This document shows, piece after piece, positions 23,240-36,144 of a stretch of 64,000 nt of DNA. The first letter of the stretch is position 1, and each line of letters begins with the position of its first letter. This stretch comes from Hyperoplus lanceolatus (Eukaryota > Chordata > Actinopteri > Uranoscopiformes > Ammodytidae): positions 2,487,501-2,551,500 of the forward strand of contig CM049408.1 in assembly GCA_026929865.2 (NCBI GenBank), read 5' to 3'. The notes beneath the pieces were generated by a model. That model did not search any database and had not been told where the DNA came from. It saw only the letters and a program-made list of their open reading frames with translations. The position numbers and the translations under genes are program-made.

Positions 23240-23464
23240 GCGATTCCCCCTACATTTCTGCCTTTAAATCAAGGCTCAAAACCCATCTGTACACCCTGGT
23301 TTTTCCTCCCCATTAACTATCTTACCTCTGCACTACTATCTTTGTTTATATGTGGATGTATGGGCTTTATTTTTGTTATTGTTATTTCATTGTTTACCTA
23401 CTGAATGCACTATGTTCAGCACTTTGGACAGTGCAAACTGTTATACACGTGCTTTTATAAATAC
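23240..23464 (+). mobile_element. LINE 3' end, interrupted by hAT
   Basis: The frame ISAFKSRLKTHLYTLVFPP followed by a stop is typical of the last residues of L2-type ORF2. The 3' UTR reaches GTGCTTTTATAAATAC, where the hAT inserted. It resumes after the hAT with the tail ATAAATACATTTTACTTACT at 24334-24360. Confidence 0.7.
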
Positions 23465-24333
23465 TAGGGCTGTCAAAATTATCGCGTTAACGCAAGGTGA
23501 TTCATTTCTGGAATTAATGTATTTTTTTTTATCGCAATTAACGCATGTGCAGATTGATCCGCCCCGTACATCCCACCGGCTCTGTACTACAGCCACTGAA
23601 ACGTTGCGGCTGACCCAGGATCAGTAGCTGCACGCAGCCAAACATCACAGCACGCTAGCCCATGCCGTGTTTTAAACTGCTAACGGTCACGTCTGTGTCG
23701 GGGGCATAGATAGTATATAAAATCAACTGCCGCGGGTGACAGTTGATGTCGGGAGCAACAGGAGGAGAAACATTGTCCGCTCTGTTCAGAGCCCGCGAAG
23801 ACACAAACGTCTGCAGTTTTCAGAGGTGTGTGTGAGTAGACATCAACATAACGTTGGCTTCCTGGCACAAATGAACAGTCCCCTAGGACGTGTTCGCGTA
23901 CACACACACACACACACACGCACACACACACACACACACACACCGTGGACTGTAATCAAGTTGTATTCAAGAATGCACAACCTATAGATTCACCAAATAA
24001 ATGCCATTATATAGCCTATCCTATATTTGCCCAAAGACATAGTAAAGAGACAGACCAATTGAATTATGGTGTGGTAGGTATATATTTTAGTTTGATTTAA
24101 ATTTATTTTCAGTATTAAAACCATCATTTGGATTTTCAATTAATAACAATTCTAATTTTAAATGTACATCCACTTTCTGTCCTTTATCTTTCCGTTCGTA
24201 CAACAATATACAGAGAAAATTCTATTTTTTTCGGGCATATTTCGAATGATAAAATTAATCGTGATTAATCGTGATTAATCCACAGAATCCTGTGATTAAT
24301 CTGATTAAAAATTTTAATCGTTTGACAGCCCTA
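23465..24333. mobile_element. hAT-like element in a LINE tail
   Basis: The ends are TAGGGCTGTCAAAATTATCG and TTAATCGTTTGACAGCCCTA. A perfect 8-bp TSD ATAAATAC is at 23457-23464 and 24334-24341. The right subterminal part repeats CGTGATTAAT. A CA microsatellite occupies 23900-23943. No transposase is visible. Confidence 0.88.
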
Positions 24334-24779
24334 ATAAATACATTTTACTTACTTACTTAGTTATAACTCACCTAGGCCCTCTGGCACACATCACCCCACC
24401 CCCAGAATGTTGGATAATAAGCATGATGCAGCAGTTTAGGACTGACATTGTGCTAACTATATAGACACAAAGTGTAGCATACTGAAGCACTAAAACATGT
24501 GTCAAATGTTTTCAAACGTGTCTATAATTGTTCAGACACAATAATCAAAAAACCTTGATCATGGAAATTTTACTTTTAGAGGCAAAAAACAGGTTGAGCT
24601 TAAATGTGCTTATATCTTATTCCATGTTTCTCCCTTCTTTACAGGATGAGTTAAATGGATGGCTCTTCTTAAATATGTGGTCAAATTTCCAATTTCTTCT
24701 ATGGTTTTCTAGAAACAAGGGGTCGCACAACTTCCCCACTGGCACAATTTAGGCCACTCTCCCCTACGTATATATTTTT

Positions 24780-25075
24780 TTCTTTATCATACTGTTACAT
24801 TTTGCACTATTTAGAACCTACCTGTGGTATGTTTACTTATCTCATATTATCTTATTTGATCCTTTTGTTCTTACTGCACTGTGGGTCGGTGAGAAACGTC
24901 ATTTTTTTTCCTTTGTATGTTTGGCACATATTGCAGAAATGTACAATAAATTTGACTTGACTTATAAATGATTAAATTCTTATTAGCGAATATGCAAGTA
25001 GCACTTTGAGATTCCAGTAATATAGAGTGCAATACAAATAAAATGTATTATTACTATTATTATTATATACATAAC
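24780..25075 (+). mobile_element. LINE 3'-tail fragments
   Basis: The segment ends first in TACAATAAATTTGACTTGAC and then in GTGCAATACAAATAAAATGT followed by ATT repeats. Both are typical 3' tails of truncated fish LINEs. No ORF part is left. Confidence 0.5.
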
Positions 25076-25618
25076 TTTGTGAAGACGTTACTGTGTACGC
25101 CTTTTTTAAGTTTCTTGAATCTGCTCATTTGCCATACAGATGAAAAAGGACACAGCTTGCTTTGAAAAAATAAATAAAAAGCCAGGACTTAGAGAGGTAG
25201 AAATGTAAGGCTTGACGCACTGACTCAAATGGAAGCTGGTAGAAGAGAGGCCGATATTAGAGCCGCTAAATCAGACCAAGTAAGATATAGAACAGATCCA
25301 GTAATGTATTTTCTAACCGGTCAATAGTTAATGTTTAAGATCAATGGAGAGCCTTCACAGCAGCAGTTGAGATCAAGCACAGAACATCAGAGGGCTGCTT
25401 TCAAATCATTCATGAGAAGCTGAAGCAGAAAGAGCCACACCATACCAGCATCAAGGCCGCTCACATTACTTCACTTCACTAAATGCTACGTTATGCTACT
25501 GTCCGTTGAGCTCAGAGAGAAACAATCTGAAGCCAGGAGTTGGGACTATGTCTATCAGTTCCATTTTAAAGGTGAAACCCTTACTGAGAAACAGGCTAAA
25601 CAATGATCACCTTAAAAC

Positions 25619-25620
<2 letters not shown>

Positions 25621-25681
<61 letters not shown>

Positions 25682-25760
25682 CTTAGATAGATTGATCCCT
25701 TGGGAATATTCCTTCAGGGAAATTCAAAATTCCAGCAGCGGTAGTACAGACAACAAGATA
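25621..25760 (-). repeat. (GATA)n run with Rex1-type tail
   Basis: About 60 bases of GATA repeat are followed by TTGATCCCTTGGGAATATTC and CAGGGAAATTCAAA. This is the inverted form of the conserved 3' end of Rex1-type LINEs, whose tail is a GATA/ATCT microsatellite. The LINE body continues weakly to about 25900. Confidence 0.65.
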
Positions 25761-26319
25761 CAAAAACAAGTAAGAAAAACACAAGCTAAAATGCTACAAC
25801 AGACATGATAAAAAAGTAAATACAGATTTATATTTATATTATTATATAAATACTTATATTATATAAATACATTTAAAGAAGCAGCAGGAGCAGCAGATGT
25901 TAGCAGCAATTATTATATAATATGTGTGTTGTTCTTAAATTGAGTGTGTAGCAATAAATACATTACGCAAGCTGTGATTGTTATGTTCGATCAGCCTGAA
26001 CTGCTGGGGGGGGGGGCAATGATAGACCTCAGCCTTAAATGTTATACAACAAAAAGATGTATTAGAAGATTTTGCAGTGGCAACCAAACATGGTATCTGT
26101 TCAAAAGAGGGCTGTGATATATTTCCATGTACATTTGTATCTCTGAATATGTACAGAATGTACAAGTTAAAGATAAGCCACTTATATTTTGATCTAATTT
26201 CAAACATGTGATTCTGTGAAATGGACTTTTGACTATAAATACAATACAGTTGTGTTGCCAGCCTTAGTTTACAAAATAACACTTACACACCAATAGTTTT
26301 TATATTACAAACAGGGAGG

Positions 26320-26478
26320 ATAAAACTTCAGATTTCATTAAAATAGTTTCAAACTATTATTAAAAGACTATATAAAAATAGCATTCTTTGCACTGATGGT
26401 CTTGTTTGCTGTCATTTATGATCATCAGAGGAAAAATGAGACTGTTTCAGAAGTATTTAAAAGCTCCTCGTAGCTACT
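26320..26478 (-). repeat. One end of a second copy of the 18412-19340 family
   Basis: The segment TTTGCACTGATGGTCTTGTT through CTCCTCGTAGCTACT is the inverted match of 18412-18540, and ends beside TTAA at 26479-26482. The other end could not be located. Confidence 0.65.
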
Positions 26479-26482
26479 TTAA

Positions 26483-27344
<862 letters not shown>

Positions 27345-27550
27345 TAGCCTGGAACTCCAGACCTGCTGCTGGCAAATTTAATTTGCTGCACCTGTTGGTC
27401 TGGGCACTATCCATTGTAGCTCAATAAATATGTCAGAAAATTATGAGCTACGTTTCACTGGGTTCTATCCGATATGGGCGGGCCAGAGCCTTATGTGCTC
27501 GTTGCCTGACCCATATGTCGTTCTAGATGTGGCTCTGGATTTGTAGGCTA
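27345..27550. repeat. TAGCCTGG MITE, short copy
   Basis: The ends TAGCCTGGAACTCCAGACC and GGCTCTGGATTTGTAGGCTA are inverted relatives. The interior is shared with parts of 29330-29478 and 45909-46070 (CTGGCAAATTTAATTTGC; GATATGGGCGGGCCAGAGCC). It is a 206-bp internal-deletion derivative. Confidence 0.7.
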
Positions 27551-28912
27551 ATTGTTGGTTGGAAGTTATTCCAATTCCAAACGTTCTGAAACTTTAAACT
27601 GTTATTTTTTTTAATTTCATTCATCTTTTTGATTTGCACACATTCATTGAAATACAAAATGATACACCATAAAACACAACAGATATATCTTCCATATGGA
27701 CAGAGATAGGAGTGTGCTTGAGTCAGCTCAGAAATGTGTGGGGGGGGGGGGGCTTATAAGGAAAGCTCACCAGGGGCAAACTATGATATGAGCAATAATT
27801 AGAGCAACATAAAGCTCTGCTATATAGTAATACAGACGCACCATGATCGTCCTAAATTAATTCACGTATATAAACAGGTTTGATCTCTGGCTGTATAAGA
27901 GCGTCACTGTTTCACTTGTGTTCAACACAGTTGACTGCCAACCAGAGGTGTTTTTTTATTATTGTTCAAGTTTTTTTTCTTCTTTTCATTCATGTACCTG
28001 GCTGGGATGCAGCTGCATTTAGTTGTTTGTGTGTGAGGCATAGAAAGTTTTTTGTGACAATTGCTCAGCACCTCACTGCAGACCTTGGGGCTGTTTGAAA
28101 AGACTCTCCATTGTCCCAGTCCACACTGCTGAAATCAACTAGGAGAGTGTTTTTAGCTAAGGGGGGAAAGAAGATTCAAAATGAACACAAGATCAAATTG
28201 TAAAAAAAGAACAGAAGTTCTGTTAATCTGTTGTGTTGTTGTTTTCTCCATCCTGAGCTAGGGGGGTCAGATGTTCAGTATTCACATACTGTTTGAAGCC
28301 CTGTTAGGAAAGAACTATAGTACTTTAGAAATCCTTAGTTTTTTTGTGATCCAGTGGTAAGAGTTGGGCCAGGGTAGGAAACTACACAGCTTTTTTCTTT
28401 CTTTCTTTCTGGCCCCATGTGAAATACGTTTCAGGGCATTTTGAATCTTTTCAAGTGCAAATGTATCAAATGTTGGGAAATACTTTGTTGTGGGTGTACC
28501 AAAACATGACTATCTGCAAAGGTTATTTCATCCTGGTAAAGCTTGAAGACCCAGTGCTATGTGTTCAGCTGCTGTAGGACTGATTGGAGCACACCCAGTC
28601 CCTTTCACCTGCTGAGATGCCTTTTTTCCCACTGAAATGACTTTTTGACAACTGATTACTTTCTTGGCACCACTCCGGTCCTGTGCTTTTGACCTATTGC
28701 ATTTAGATTCGAAGGATTCTGTAGTCGGACCCTTTTTTTTAAATGAGCTCCATGGGGCTGACATTTTGTAAAATGTTTTTTTTTCTTAATTTGTAAAAAC
28801 AGCACAAACTACAGGTGCAAACTGTGCTCAGTTTCTTCTATGTCCTTCTCTGCTACAAGTTCAAATGATCTGACTCCCTGCTTGTCTTTAAAGCGCTCTT
28901 ATCACTTCTTCC
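27551..28912 (+). other. Intron sequence, no gene seen
   Basis: There is a poly-G run of 12 at 27740-27752 and a short CTTT repeat near 28395-28410. The minus-strand frame 28528-28764 (78 residues, lysine/serine rich) starts MSAPWSSFKKKGPTTESFES but is not recognised and has no visible splice or partner. Confidence 0.55.
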
Positions 28913-29478
28913 AGCCTGGGAATCCAGACCCATATCTAGAACGATAGAGGGTCTGGCCACGATCAATAGTAATTCCCAACTCAAGGGGCGGCTCCTACTC
29001 GTGCAATCAAATGCCACTACGCAATTGGATAGCACAACAACCAATCAGAGCAATGAACAAGGTAGCGTATTAAGTCCCGTTCGTTTAGTGAACAGCGGGA
29101 TTAACTGTTATATTAAACTTTTGCCGTGGTCGTCTGCAAAACAGAACATTCCACTTACTTGCTAATGAAAGATTTGAGTGCCGTCTTCCAAATTGTAAAG
29201 GGTCGAGGCCAAAGCAGTCTCAAACCCAAACAACATATCCGCAGCCATCTTTGATGTTTACTATCACGGCTTCAACGGCGCACTGTCGTCATATGGTTAC
29301 GTCCGCCCCTGAGCACGCCTGAGCACCATACATAGGGCTCTGGCCCACTCATATCAGAAAGAACAATTTGATTGGATTTCTTGACATAGTCAATGAGCTT
29401 CAATGGAGGATGTTCAGACCAACAGTCGCAGCAAATTTAATTTGCCAGCGCCTAGCGGCAGGTCTGGATTTCCAGGCT
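28913..29478. repeat. TAGCCTGG MITE, fullest copy
   Basis: The 566-bp element begins AGCCTGGGAATCCAGACCC and ends GGTCTGGATTTCCAGGCT. It includes the block CCGTCTTCCAAAT...TGACGACAGT-like sequence that recurs inverted in 45909-46200. No coding potential was found and the TSD is unclear. Confidence 0.75.
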
Positions 29479-29479
29479 A

Positions 29480-30486
29480 AGATTGTTTTGTAATTGGATG
29501 CTAAACGCGGTGTATGAGAATTGTATGTGAATGTGTGTATGTTAATTGTGCTTATTTTTCATTGTGCTGCTTTCTTGGTCAGGTCATACTTAGAAAAATA
29601 GATTTTAATCTAAATGAATTTGACCTGGTTAAAGACCTATATATTATAACAATATTATATGACCTATAAACAATGTTATAATGACTAAAGTGTCAAGTAA
29701 TGACTTACATGCATTTAGACGTATTCCCTGCTGACCGTCTGGGGTGGCTGTGCAGAGCGCTAAACACTAGGGCAGCCAGTCGCAATTCACTTGCTCAAAT
29801 TTCCGGGATTCGTTACGTAGAGAATCCGGATTTTTCCATGTATGGTAATGCTGCCACATGCTCAGGCACACTCCGGCCATGCCCCCACCTGGAAGGTAAC
29901 CAATCACAACGGAGTGGGGTTTGCAGGAGGGGGGGGCGATGGGGCGGAGAAGCACAAAGCCAAGTGTGTACACAGAATGCTGAAATCGCTGAGATGAGAG
30001 GAAGAGTGTCCCGAAAATCTACATGTTTTTTTGTGCTGTGATTCATGTCAGGTTGCTCTATGGGAGTCTTTAATGAGAAATTAAGACCAGAAAAATAGTA
30101 TAACAGGAGATCTTTAAGTAAAGGATATTGATTGATTGATTGTCATGCTAAATAGCATCTTCTGTCTGTGTTTCCTTTTGAAATGACCAGAGGCTGTAAA
30201 AGCTCAAATATACAGACTACAGTGGCCAGTGGACTTGAGTTAATGGAGTGTTGTTCAAATTCAACTTCTAAAAAAGCTGTATTAGCATGACTATTGTTGT
30301 AAACAAACAGTGTTGCCAAAGCGTTACAGAATTACAAATATTACAACAAAATGGAACGTCAGAGCAATGTGTAAATATAAAAAAATAGCATGACAAACAG
30401 ATATACATATGATATATAATATATACAATTATATGGACAAGAATGATTATTTATTTCCAGGTTGTTCTCTCTCTCCTCTCCTGCAG
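29480..30486 (+). other. Intron before rragd exon 30487-30635
   Basis: No element could be delimited. A GC-richer block at 29700-30045 has frames on both strands without recognisable motifs. The intron ends in a CTCTCTCCTCTCCTGCAG acceptor at 30469-30486. Confidence 0.6.
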
Positions 30487-30635
30487 TCTGACAGACAGTG
30501 AAGCTGGTTTACCCTATGACCAGGAGTCCATGGCCATCATCCACCTCAACAACACCACAGTCATGTACCTGAAGGAGGTGACCAAGTTCCTGGCCGTGGT
30601 CTGCTTCCTGCGCAAGGAAAGCTTTGAGAGGAAAG
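30487..30635 (+). CDS. rragd: rragd exon, C-terminal domain core
   Basis: The first base T completes the glycine codon left by the previous exon. The frame then reads [20 protein letters not shown] and on to [25 protein letters not shown] in two stretches. This is the core of the roadblock-like domain of RagC/D. The exon ends in phase 1 (AAAG) before the donor GTCAGT at 30636. The open frame beyond the donor is intron. Confidence 0.95.
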
Positions 30636-30911
30636 GTCAGTGTGTCTCTACAGCACTGGTGGAGAGTAACATTTTCATTTTTAATTTTTTCAGTTAACTT
30701 TTATTTATCCTCGAGAGACCAATTGAGGGGTGACCCTCATTTACAATGACGTCGAGTTCAAAACAAATTCAAAGGAAAAACAACAATACATAAACAATAT
30801 TCAATGCAAAAACATCAAATACACAACAGGTGAAGAGAGAAAAAAACAATTGAAACATTTACATAGTGGTGAAGAGTGGCAGCAAAGTCAATATCCGAGT
30901 ACTCAACTTAA

Positions 30912-31163
30912 AGCTGGTGTATATGATTTGGGAGAAAATAGCAGCTGGGATAGAGATTTGAATCCAAATACCTCAACCGAATCGGAGCCTCGCTCTGATT
31001 GGTCAAAGTGTACATTAGCGGTGGCAATTTTTGGGTGCGGCACACAGAGGCAGGGGAGAGCAAAGTGAATAGATATTCTCAGACCACTCCACCTACATAT
31101 AGCTGAATGGCTTATATGACATTTTTGCAAAATATTACAGTGAAGAAGTTACCCACCCCAGCT
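30912..31163. repeat. TTAA-flanked MITE, 252 bp
   Basis: TTAA is at 30908-30911 and 31164-31167. The ends AGCTGGTGTATATGATTT and CCCACCCCAGCT are inverted relatives (AGCTGG.GT). Most of it recurs inverted at 39165-39376, including GAGCCTCGCTCTGATTGGTC. No coding. Confidence 0.75.
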
Positions 31164-31167
31164 TTAA

Positions 31168-31730
31168 TTATATTTGTTTGAGTATCTGTACTTTACTGCT
31201 CTTTTGAAAACGTGTGACTTTCACTCTACCTACAACTACATTTCAAAACCAAAATGTGGCTTGTGACTCCACTACATTTTAAAAGGAAGCTTGTCGTTAA
31301 CTTGTTGCTTCCATGCTAAGTAAAGCTTTTAAGTCGGCAGTCGATTTTGTCCACACGCAATTGTCCACACGCAAGACTTTCGATTGTTGTCACGATTGTT
31401 CATGTATGTGATGAACGATAATCCAGATGTTACTTAATAACGTTATCATTTGAGTGAAATATGTGTCACTTCACTTCTCAGTTTGATCCAGTAGTCTTGT
31501 TGGAACCCGAGTCCTATGTTAATCCTTTGACTAAATCAAGCAGACATCTTTGAATCCTTTAAAAAGCAAATATTCTGGTACTTTGATTGTAGTGAATTTG
31601 ACTGGGAATCTTTCACTTGTAGTTGGGTAATATTTGACCGTGAGTATCTACACTTGTGAGTTAAGTACTTGAGGTCAATACTTTTGTCAACCATTGGTTT
31701 CTAGTCAGCTCACACACCATGTTTAAGGGC
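31168..31730 (+). other. Intron sequence, no gene seen
   Basis: Nothing recognised. The AT content is like the surrounding intron. Confidence 0.6.
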
Positions 31731-31949
31731 ACCAGGAGAGAAAAAAAAATCGGATAAGGAAGATTTAATTTTCATTATGTCAAGAAATGTGAAGAATAAA
31801 CACGAATACTCCAAAATGCTATTGTAGTTAGTGGGGCATTGATGTATTTACTATTTTCAGCATACTACAATTGACTTTCATGTATTGGGACATCCTAAAT
31901 TGTTTCCTGGCATACTAAATAGTAGGAAAGTATGAGTATTTGAACGCAG
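31731..31949 (-). repeat. TGCGTTCC MITE, inverted partial copy
   Basis: The part AATACTCCAAAATGCTATTG through ACTAAATAGTAGGAAAGTAT and GAACGCAG matches 37533-37720 in reverse. Another member is at 49612-49997. Confidence 0.65.
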
Positions 31950-32117
31950 GGCATGTCAGGACTCCATATAGGGCTGCACAATGGGAGGGACTATTTTTGG
32001 CTCTCTGGTCCTGGAAGTAAATGTCCTACTTTTTTTCTTTTGAATGACAACTCACATTGTCTCAATGACATAAGACAATGATGTGTGACTGACGGCTGGT
32101 GCTCTGCTTAAACAGTA

Positions 32118-32498
32118 GCCCCTTTTACACAGAGATTGCGGCATATTGACGGAACAACATCACTCCAATATGCCGGCTTTGCTTGCTTCTGTGTTATTTA
32201 CACAGAACCAAGCAACGCCGGCCTGCTGGCGCATCAGTAGCTCCTTTTACACAGCGTTCCAGAATGAAAGAGGTGCTTGTAAACAGCGTCAGGTGTGACG
32301 TAAACATTTAGCGCCGCGCCGGTCAGCTGCTTTACAACAACAACACTGGCAGGTGAATTGAGAGCAGATGATTGCTGGAGCTTGCGGTAAGAGGGCCGTA
32401 TTTTACTCTCCCCATGATGTGCCAGTTGATCGCTGAGTCCAACATCACTGGGACTGTTAACCAAACTGACAAAATCAATCTGCTTCACCTCTGTGTCT

Positions 32499-32562
<64 letters not shown>

Positions 32563-33477
32563 GTGTGCGTGCGTGCGTGTGCATGTGTGTGTGTGTGGGG
32601 CTTAGCCTAGCTTTCCCATTGTACAACTTCCCCTGGGCAGAAATAGACTCATACACTCTGCAAAATGAAGCGTGGGGGTTTGGATTGAGCGGCGGACCTT
32701 ATGACCAGCTAGATTATATGCCGTTCCTTTTATTTGGTGATTTTTACGGGACATCAGGCCGCCGTGATTAATGATAAACACACGTCAAAACTGACAAAAT
32801 CAATCCGCTTCACCTCTGTGTCTGTGTGTGTGTTTGTGTGACAGGTTGGCTGTAAGCGAGTCTCTTTGTGAGAGCAGAGATCTGCCAATCAGACACACAT
32901 ACACATACACACAGTGTGTGAAGTCACGTTACTGTAGGCAGAAATAAAGTGTGGATATACGCTCAGACTTAGGATAATAATAGTGGCGGCGATCCGGTAG
33001 CAGCCGCTTAGCCTAGCCTAGCTTAGCCTAGCCTAGCCTAGCTTTTCCATTGTACAACTTCTACTGGGCAGAAATAGACTCATACACTCTGCAAAATGAA
33101 GCGCGGGGGTTTGGATTGAGCAGCGGACCTTATGATCAGATAGATTATACGCCGTTCCTTTTATTTGGTGATTTTTACGGGACATCAGGCCGCTGTGATT
33201 AATGTTAAACACACGTCCTTCAACTGCTAACATGGTCGCATGTTTAGAACGTAGGCTATGGAACGTCAAACGCCCCCCTGTTCCGCAACAACAAGCTGGA
33301 GCATTTATACAGAGAGGCGGAACTGATTGTGTCGGGAATCTTACTACCCCCCGAGGTAGTAAAATTCCTGGAACAATCACTCGCACCTTTCTTCCCTCGT
33401 TCCGCAACGGTCGCATTTAAACAGCGGGGCCGAAAGGCCGGCATATTCCCGGCTTTCACTGGCTGTGTAAAAGGGGC
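32118..33477. mobile_element. TIR element with internal duplication
   Basis: A perfect 15-bp TIR, GCCCCTTTTACACAG, begins at 32118 and its inverse ends at 33477. TA stands on both sides (32116-32117, 33478-33479). A second TIR-like block (CTCCTTTTACACAGCG) lies inside near 32240. There is a large internal duplication and a GT microsatellite at 32492-32597. No transposase frame is visible. Confidence 0.65.
32463..33215 (+). repeat. Tandem segmental duplication
   Basis: The stretch from GACAAAATCAATCTGCTTC (32468) through GTGATTAATGATAAACACAC (32783) is followed by a second copy starting GACAAAATCAATCCGCTTC (32793) and ending near 33215. The units differ by point changes and by the length of the GT tract, and the second has an extra segment at 32840-33030. 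A short CCTAG array (33008-33042) lies in the second unit. Confidence 0.85.
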
Positions 33478-33479
33478 TA

Positions 33480-34920
33480 GTATCTGGTTCTTCTGGAACT
33501 AGCTTGTGTGCAGAATTAACTTTTTCACACCTCAGCAAGAAAATCCACAGAACTTAAACAAAATCGTGTGAAATGGAAAACAAAAGGCTCAAATCCATTA
33601 ACCATTCCTGTCTGGTTTTCAGGGGAAGTGATCCGCTATGGCAGCATATTTCATTCTCAACTCTAACAATCAAGCTGTTGTGAATTCTCTAGCACCCTGA
33701 TTGGTGCTTCTGCTTGACTTCAGCAACGCTGGCCAAGAGTGTCGTGTTCAGAGCCTGGAATTATGAAGACAAAGATTCTTAAAATCAAAGTTGAATGAAT
33801 TATAACCTATAGCAAAAGCATAAACCGACGGCCAACAGACAGTGGAGCAGGGAAAAAAGCACACAGTATTTAACAATGTAATTTACTGCCAGCTTGGACT
33901 CATTCTTTGATCAGGTAGTTCTCCATTTTAATAATCATTTTGCTAATTGCAAACTATGTTTTGAAAAAAGTTATTGTACAGATACCTTTGTTTGGACACA
34001 TTTAAAACTTTAGAACTTTTGCTTTTGGTAAATGAAAAAAAACAGGGTTTCTAAAAAAAAAATCATGTTTCTATTTCACAAAGGAGGGTATTTCATTTGT
34101 ATTGACATTGTTACTGACATTTGTACAAGAAACCAATCACTATATTGATGCCACATTGTCTCAAGAAGCACACTGTCTGTTTTGTCTATTACGTTCCTGT
34201 CTGTCTGCACCAGAGGTTTGAATTTGAAATGTTGTTAGGACCTAGACTTAGACATTCTAGAATGTATACTGTATGTTATGTCATGTATTTAGCACACCAT
34301 GTGTTACACCCCCTTTAGACTGGGAGCAGCACTATACACCAACCACCAATTCTACCCTAATCTATCATGACGAAATGTTGCATTCTGTATCCCAAAGCCT
34401 TTGATACCATGACTAGAATGTATTACCCCAGTGTAATGAAACTGAAACTCTTTTATTATTCATTTGGTTTAATTTGATGTCGATGTGATTTATTTTCATT
34501 CCGCTTTAATTAATTTAGTTTTGCTCATCTATGCAGATTGCCTCTGCGTTCCAAAGATTATATACAAATAGACGTGTCATCTTGCCAAGTAGACTGACTA
34601 AACAACATCAATGCGTTTGAATTTGATCCCTTTGGAAGTCAGACAGGAAGAATGGGTATTCAGTGGGTTTGCTTGTGTTTGCTTTAATGATTGAGCTGGC
34701 AGGGCTGCTGCTGGGTATTTCACTGTAAGGTACTGGCTATTGATGGAGTGAAGAGCATTCTTTGTTCTTCAGCCCACAAACCAGACTACCCAGGTTTCAA
34801 TGATTTGAATCTTCAATTCTCAGGTCGACACACGACATATAAAAGTACACGAGACAGTGTAAAAAGTACCTGACCGAATACAACCAAGAAAAAGAAAAAT
34901 ATACTGTTCGTTATTAAAGA
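33480..34920 (+). other. Intron sequence, no gene seen
   Basis: No repeat ends, coding motifs or microsatellites of note were seen. Confidence 0.6.
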
Positions 34921-35310
34921 AGGCAAGGCAAGGCAATGCAAGGCAAGTTTATTTATATAGCACAATTCAGACGCAAGGCCAAGTGCTTTACAGGGGCATG
35001 AAATACATCAAGATTAAAATAAGTATAGAATAGACATTAGAAAAGTGAATAAAAAAAAGAATAGAAATAAGAAACATTTAAATTAAATTAAAATTGCAGG
35101 TTAAAAGGGAAACAGAAAAGTCTTCAGACTTGATTTAAAAGAGCTCTGAGAGTTGCAGCAGACCTCAAGTTTTCTGGGAGTTTGTTCCAGAGATTTGGTG
35201 CATAAAAACTAAAAGCTGCTTCTCCTTGTTTAGTCCTCACTCTGGGGGACAGAGAGTAGACCGGTCCCAGATGACCTAAGAGCTCTGGACGGTTCATAAC
35301 ACATTGTTCC
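34921..35310 (-). mobile_element. L2-like LINE 3' end, inverted
   Basis: On the minus strand the segment encodes the same LINE C-terminus ([16 protein letters not shown]-type) seen at 57240-57440 and has the same 3' UTR. It ends with GTGCTATATAAATAAACTTG and an AAGGC/CCTTG pentanucleotide tail at 34921-34948. Confidence 0.85.
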
Positions 35311-36144
35311 CCAGTTATGTGAAAGGATGACAGGTGTGAGCCTACAACCTTTGGATGTCCTCCTGTACTTGATGCAGTACTCTAACCTCCTTTCTCACAG
35401 TGCTGTGGTGATTGCATGGGGATGAGTCAAGTTGAGCAGTCTGGTTAAGTGAGGCCACTTTGTCTGATAAAGTAATCTCAGGTCATGTTGAGATGTGTGT
35501 GTGACTCAGAGTGTAAGATGTGCTTTCAAACTGAAGAGCAGCCTCTGACAGCTTGCTAAATTGCCTGACCCTTAACTTAACGTGTTATTGTAAAAATTTA
35601 ATTAGATTTCTCACAGAAAGATGTGAAAGAAATAGATCTTGTTTTAGCCTGGGTAATCTCTCTTGTCTGGTGGGTGAACAGTAAAGGGAAATTCGTTTTT
35701 AAGAGTGATTTGATCTGAGAGGAAGGATATATCTCCTCATCATCTTAAGATCTGCTCTGTCACAGGTTCAGAGTTTATTCAAACTGATTTCTTTATTCTG
35801 TGTGGATAAATAGAGAGATAATACTCGATTTTTTTGCAATGACCTTAGAAGGCCTGCCCATCAATTCAAAATCAAGCTTATGGTAAACTGTATCTAATAT
35901 TAATCCAAGCTGTTGCCTGGCAGTGACTCCCTCCATGATCCAGGTAGTGAATATCACACGCATCGTGATATTGTACTAAATGGTTCTGTCATGTCTAAAC
36001 AAAGCTGTAAGGAACAGTAATATAAAACACAGCTTAGTCTAAATGACAGAGAGCCATCACATTTACAGATAGATCAGTATAGTCAGCATCTTAAATATTT
36101 CAAGGCTGTTGACTGCAGCACCATGCTAATGTCCCACAGACATA
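35311..36144 (+). other. Intron sequence, no gene seen
   Basis: Nothing recognised. Confidence 0.6.

Larger units (their letters stand above)
22617..24764. mobile_element. TA-flanked TIR element (Tc1/mariner-type, possibly pogo-like)
   Basis: A 25-bp TIR at 22617-22641 and 24740-24764 matches at 24 of 25 positions (starting GGGGAGAGTGGCCTAA). TA lies at 22615-22616 and 24765-24766. Short TGTGCCA/GGCACAA motifs repeat in the subterminal parts, including 22800-22875 and 24724-24745. A minus-strand frame at 22929-23237 is probably its coding relic. A LINE tail (23240-23464) has landed inside and in turn holds a hAT element (23465-24333). Confidence 0.75.

Noticed and set aside
32234-32656. Open frames on both strands rich in TH or CV repeats
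   Set aside because: They are translations of the GT/CA microsatellite. The same applies at 23680-23987, 27018-27264, 42941-43126 and 51393-51722.
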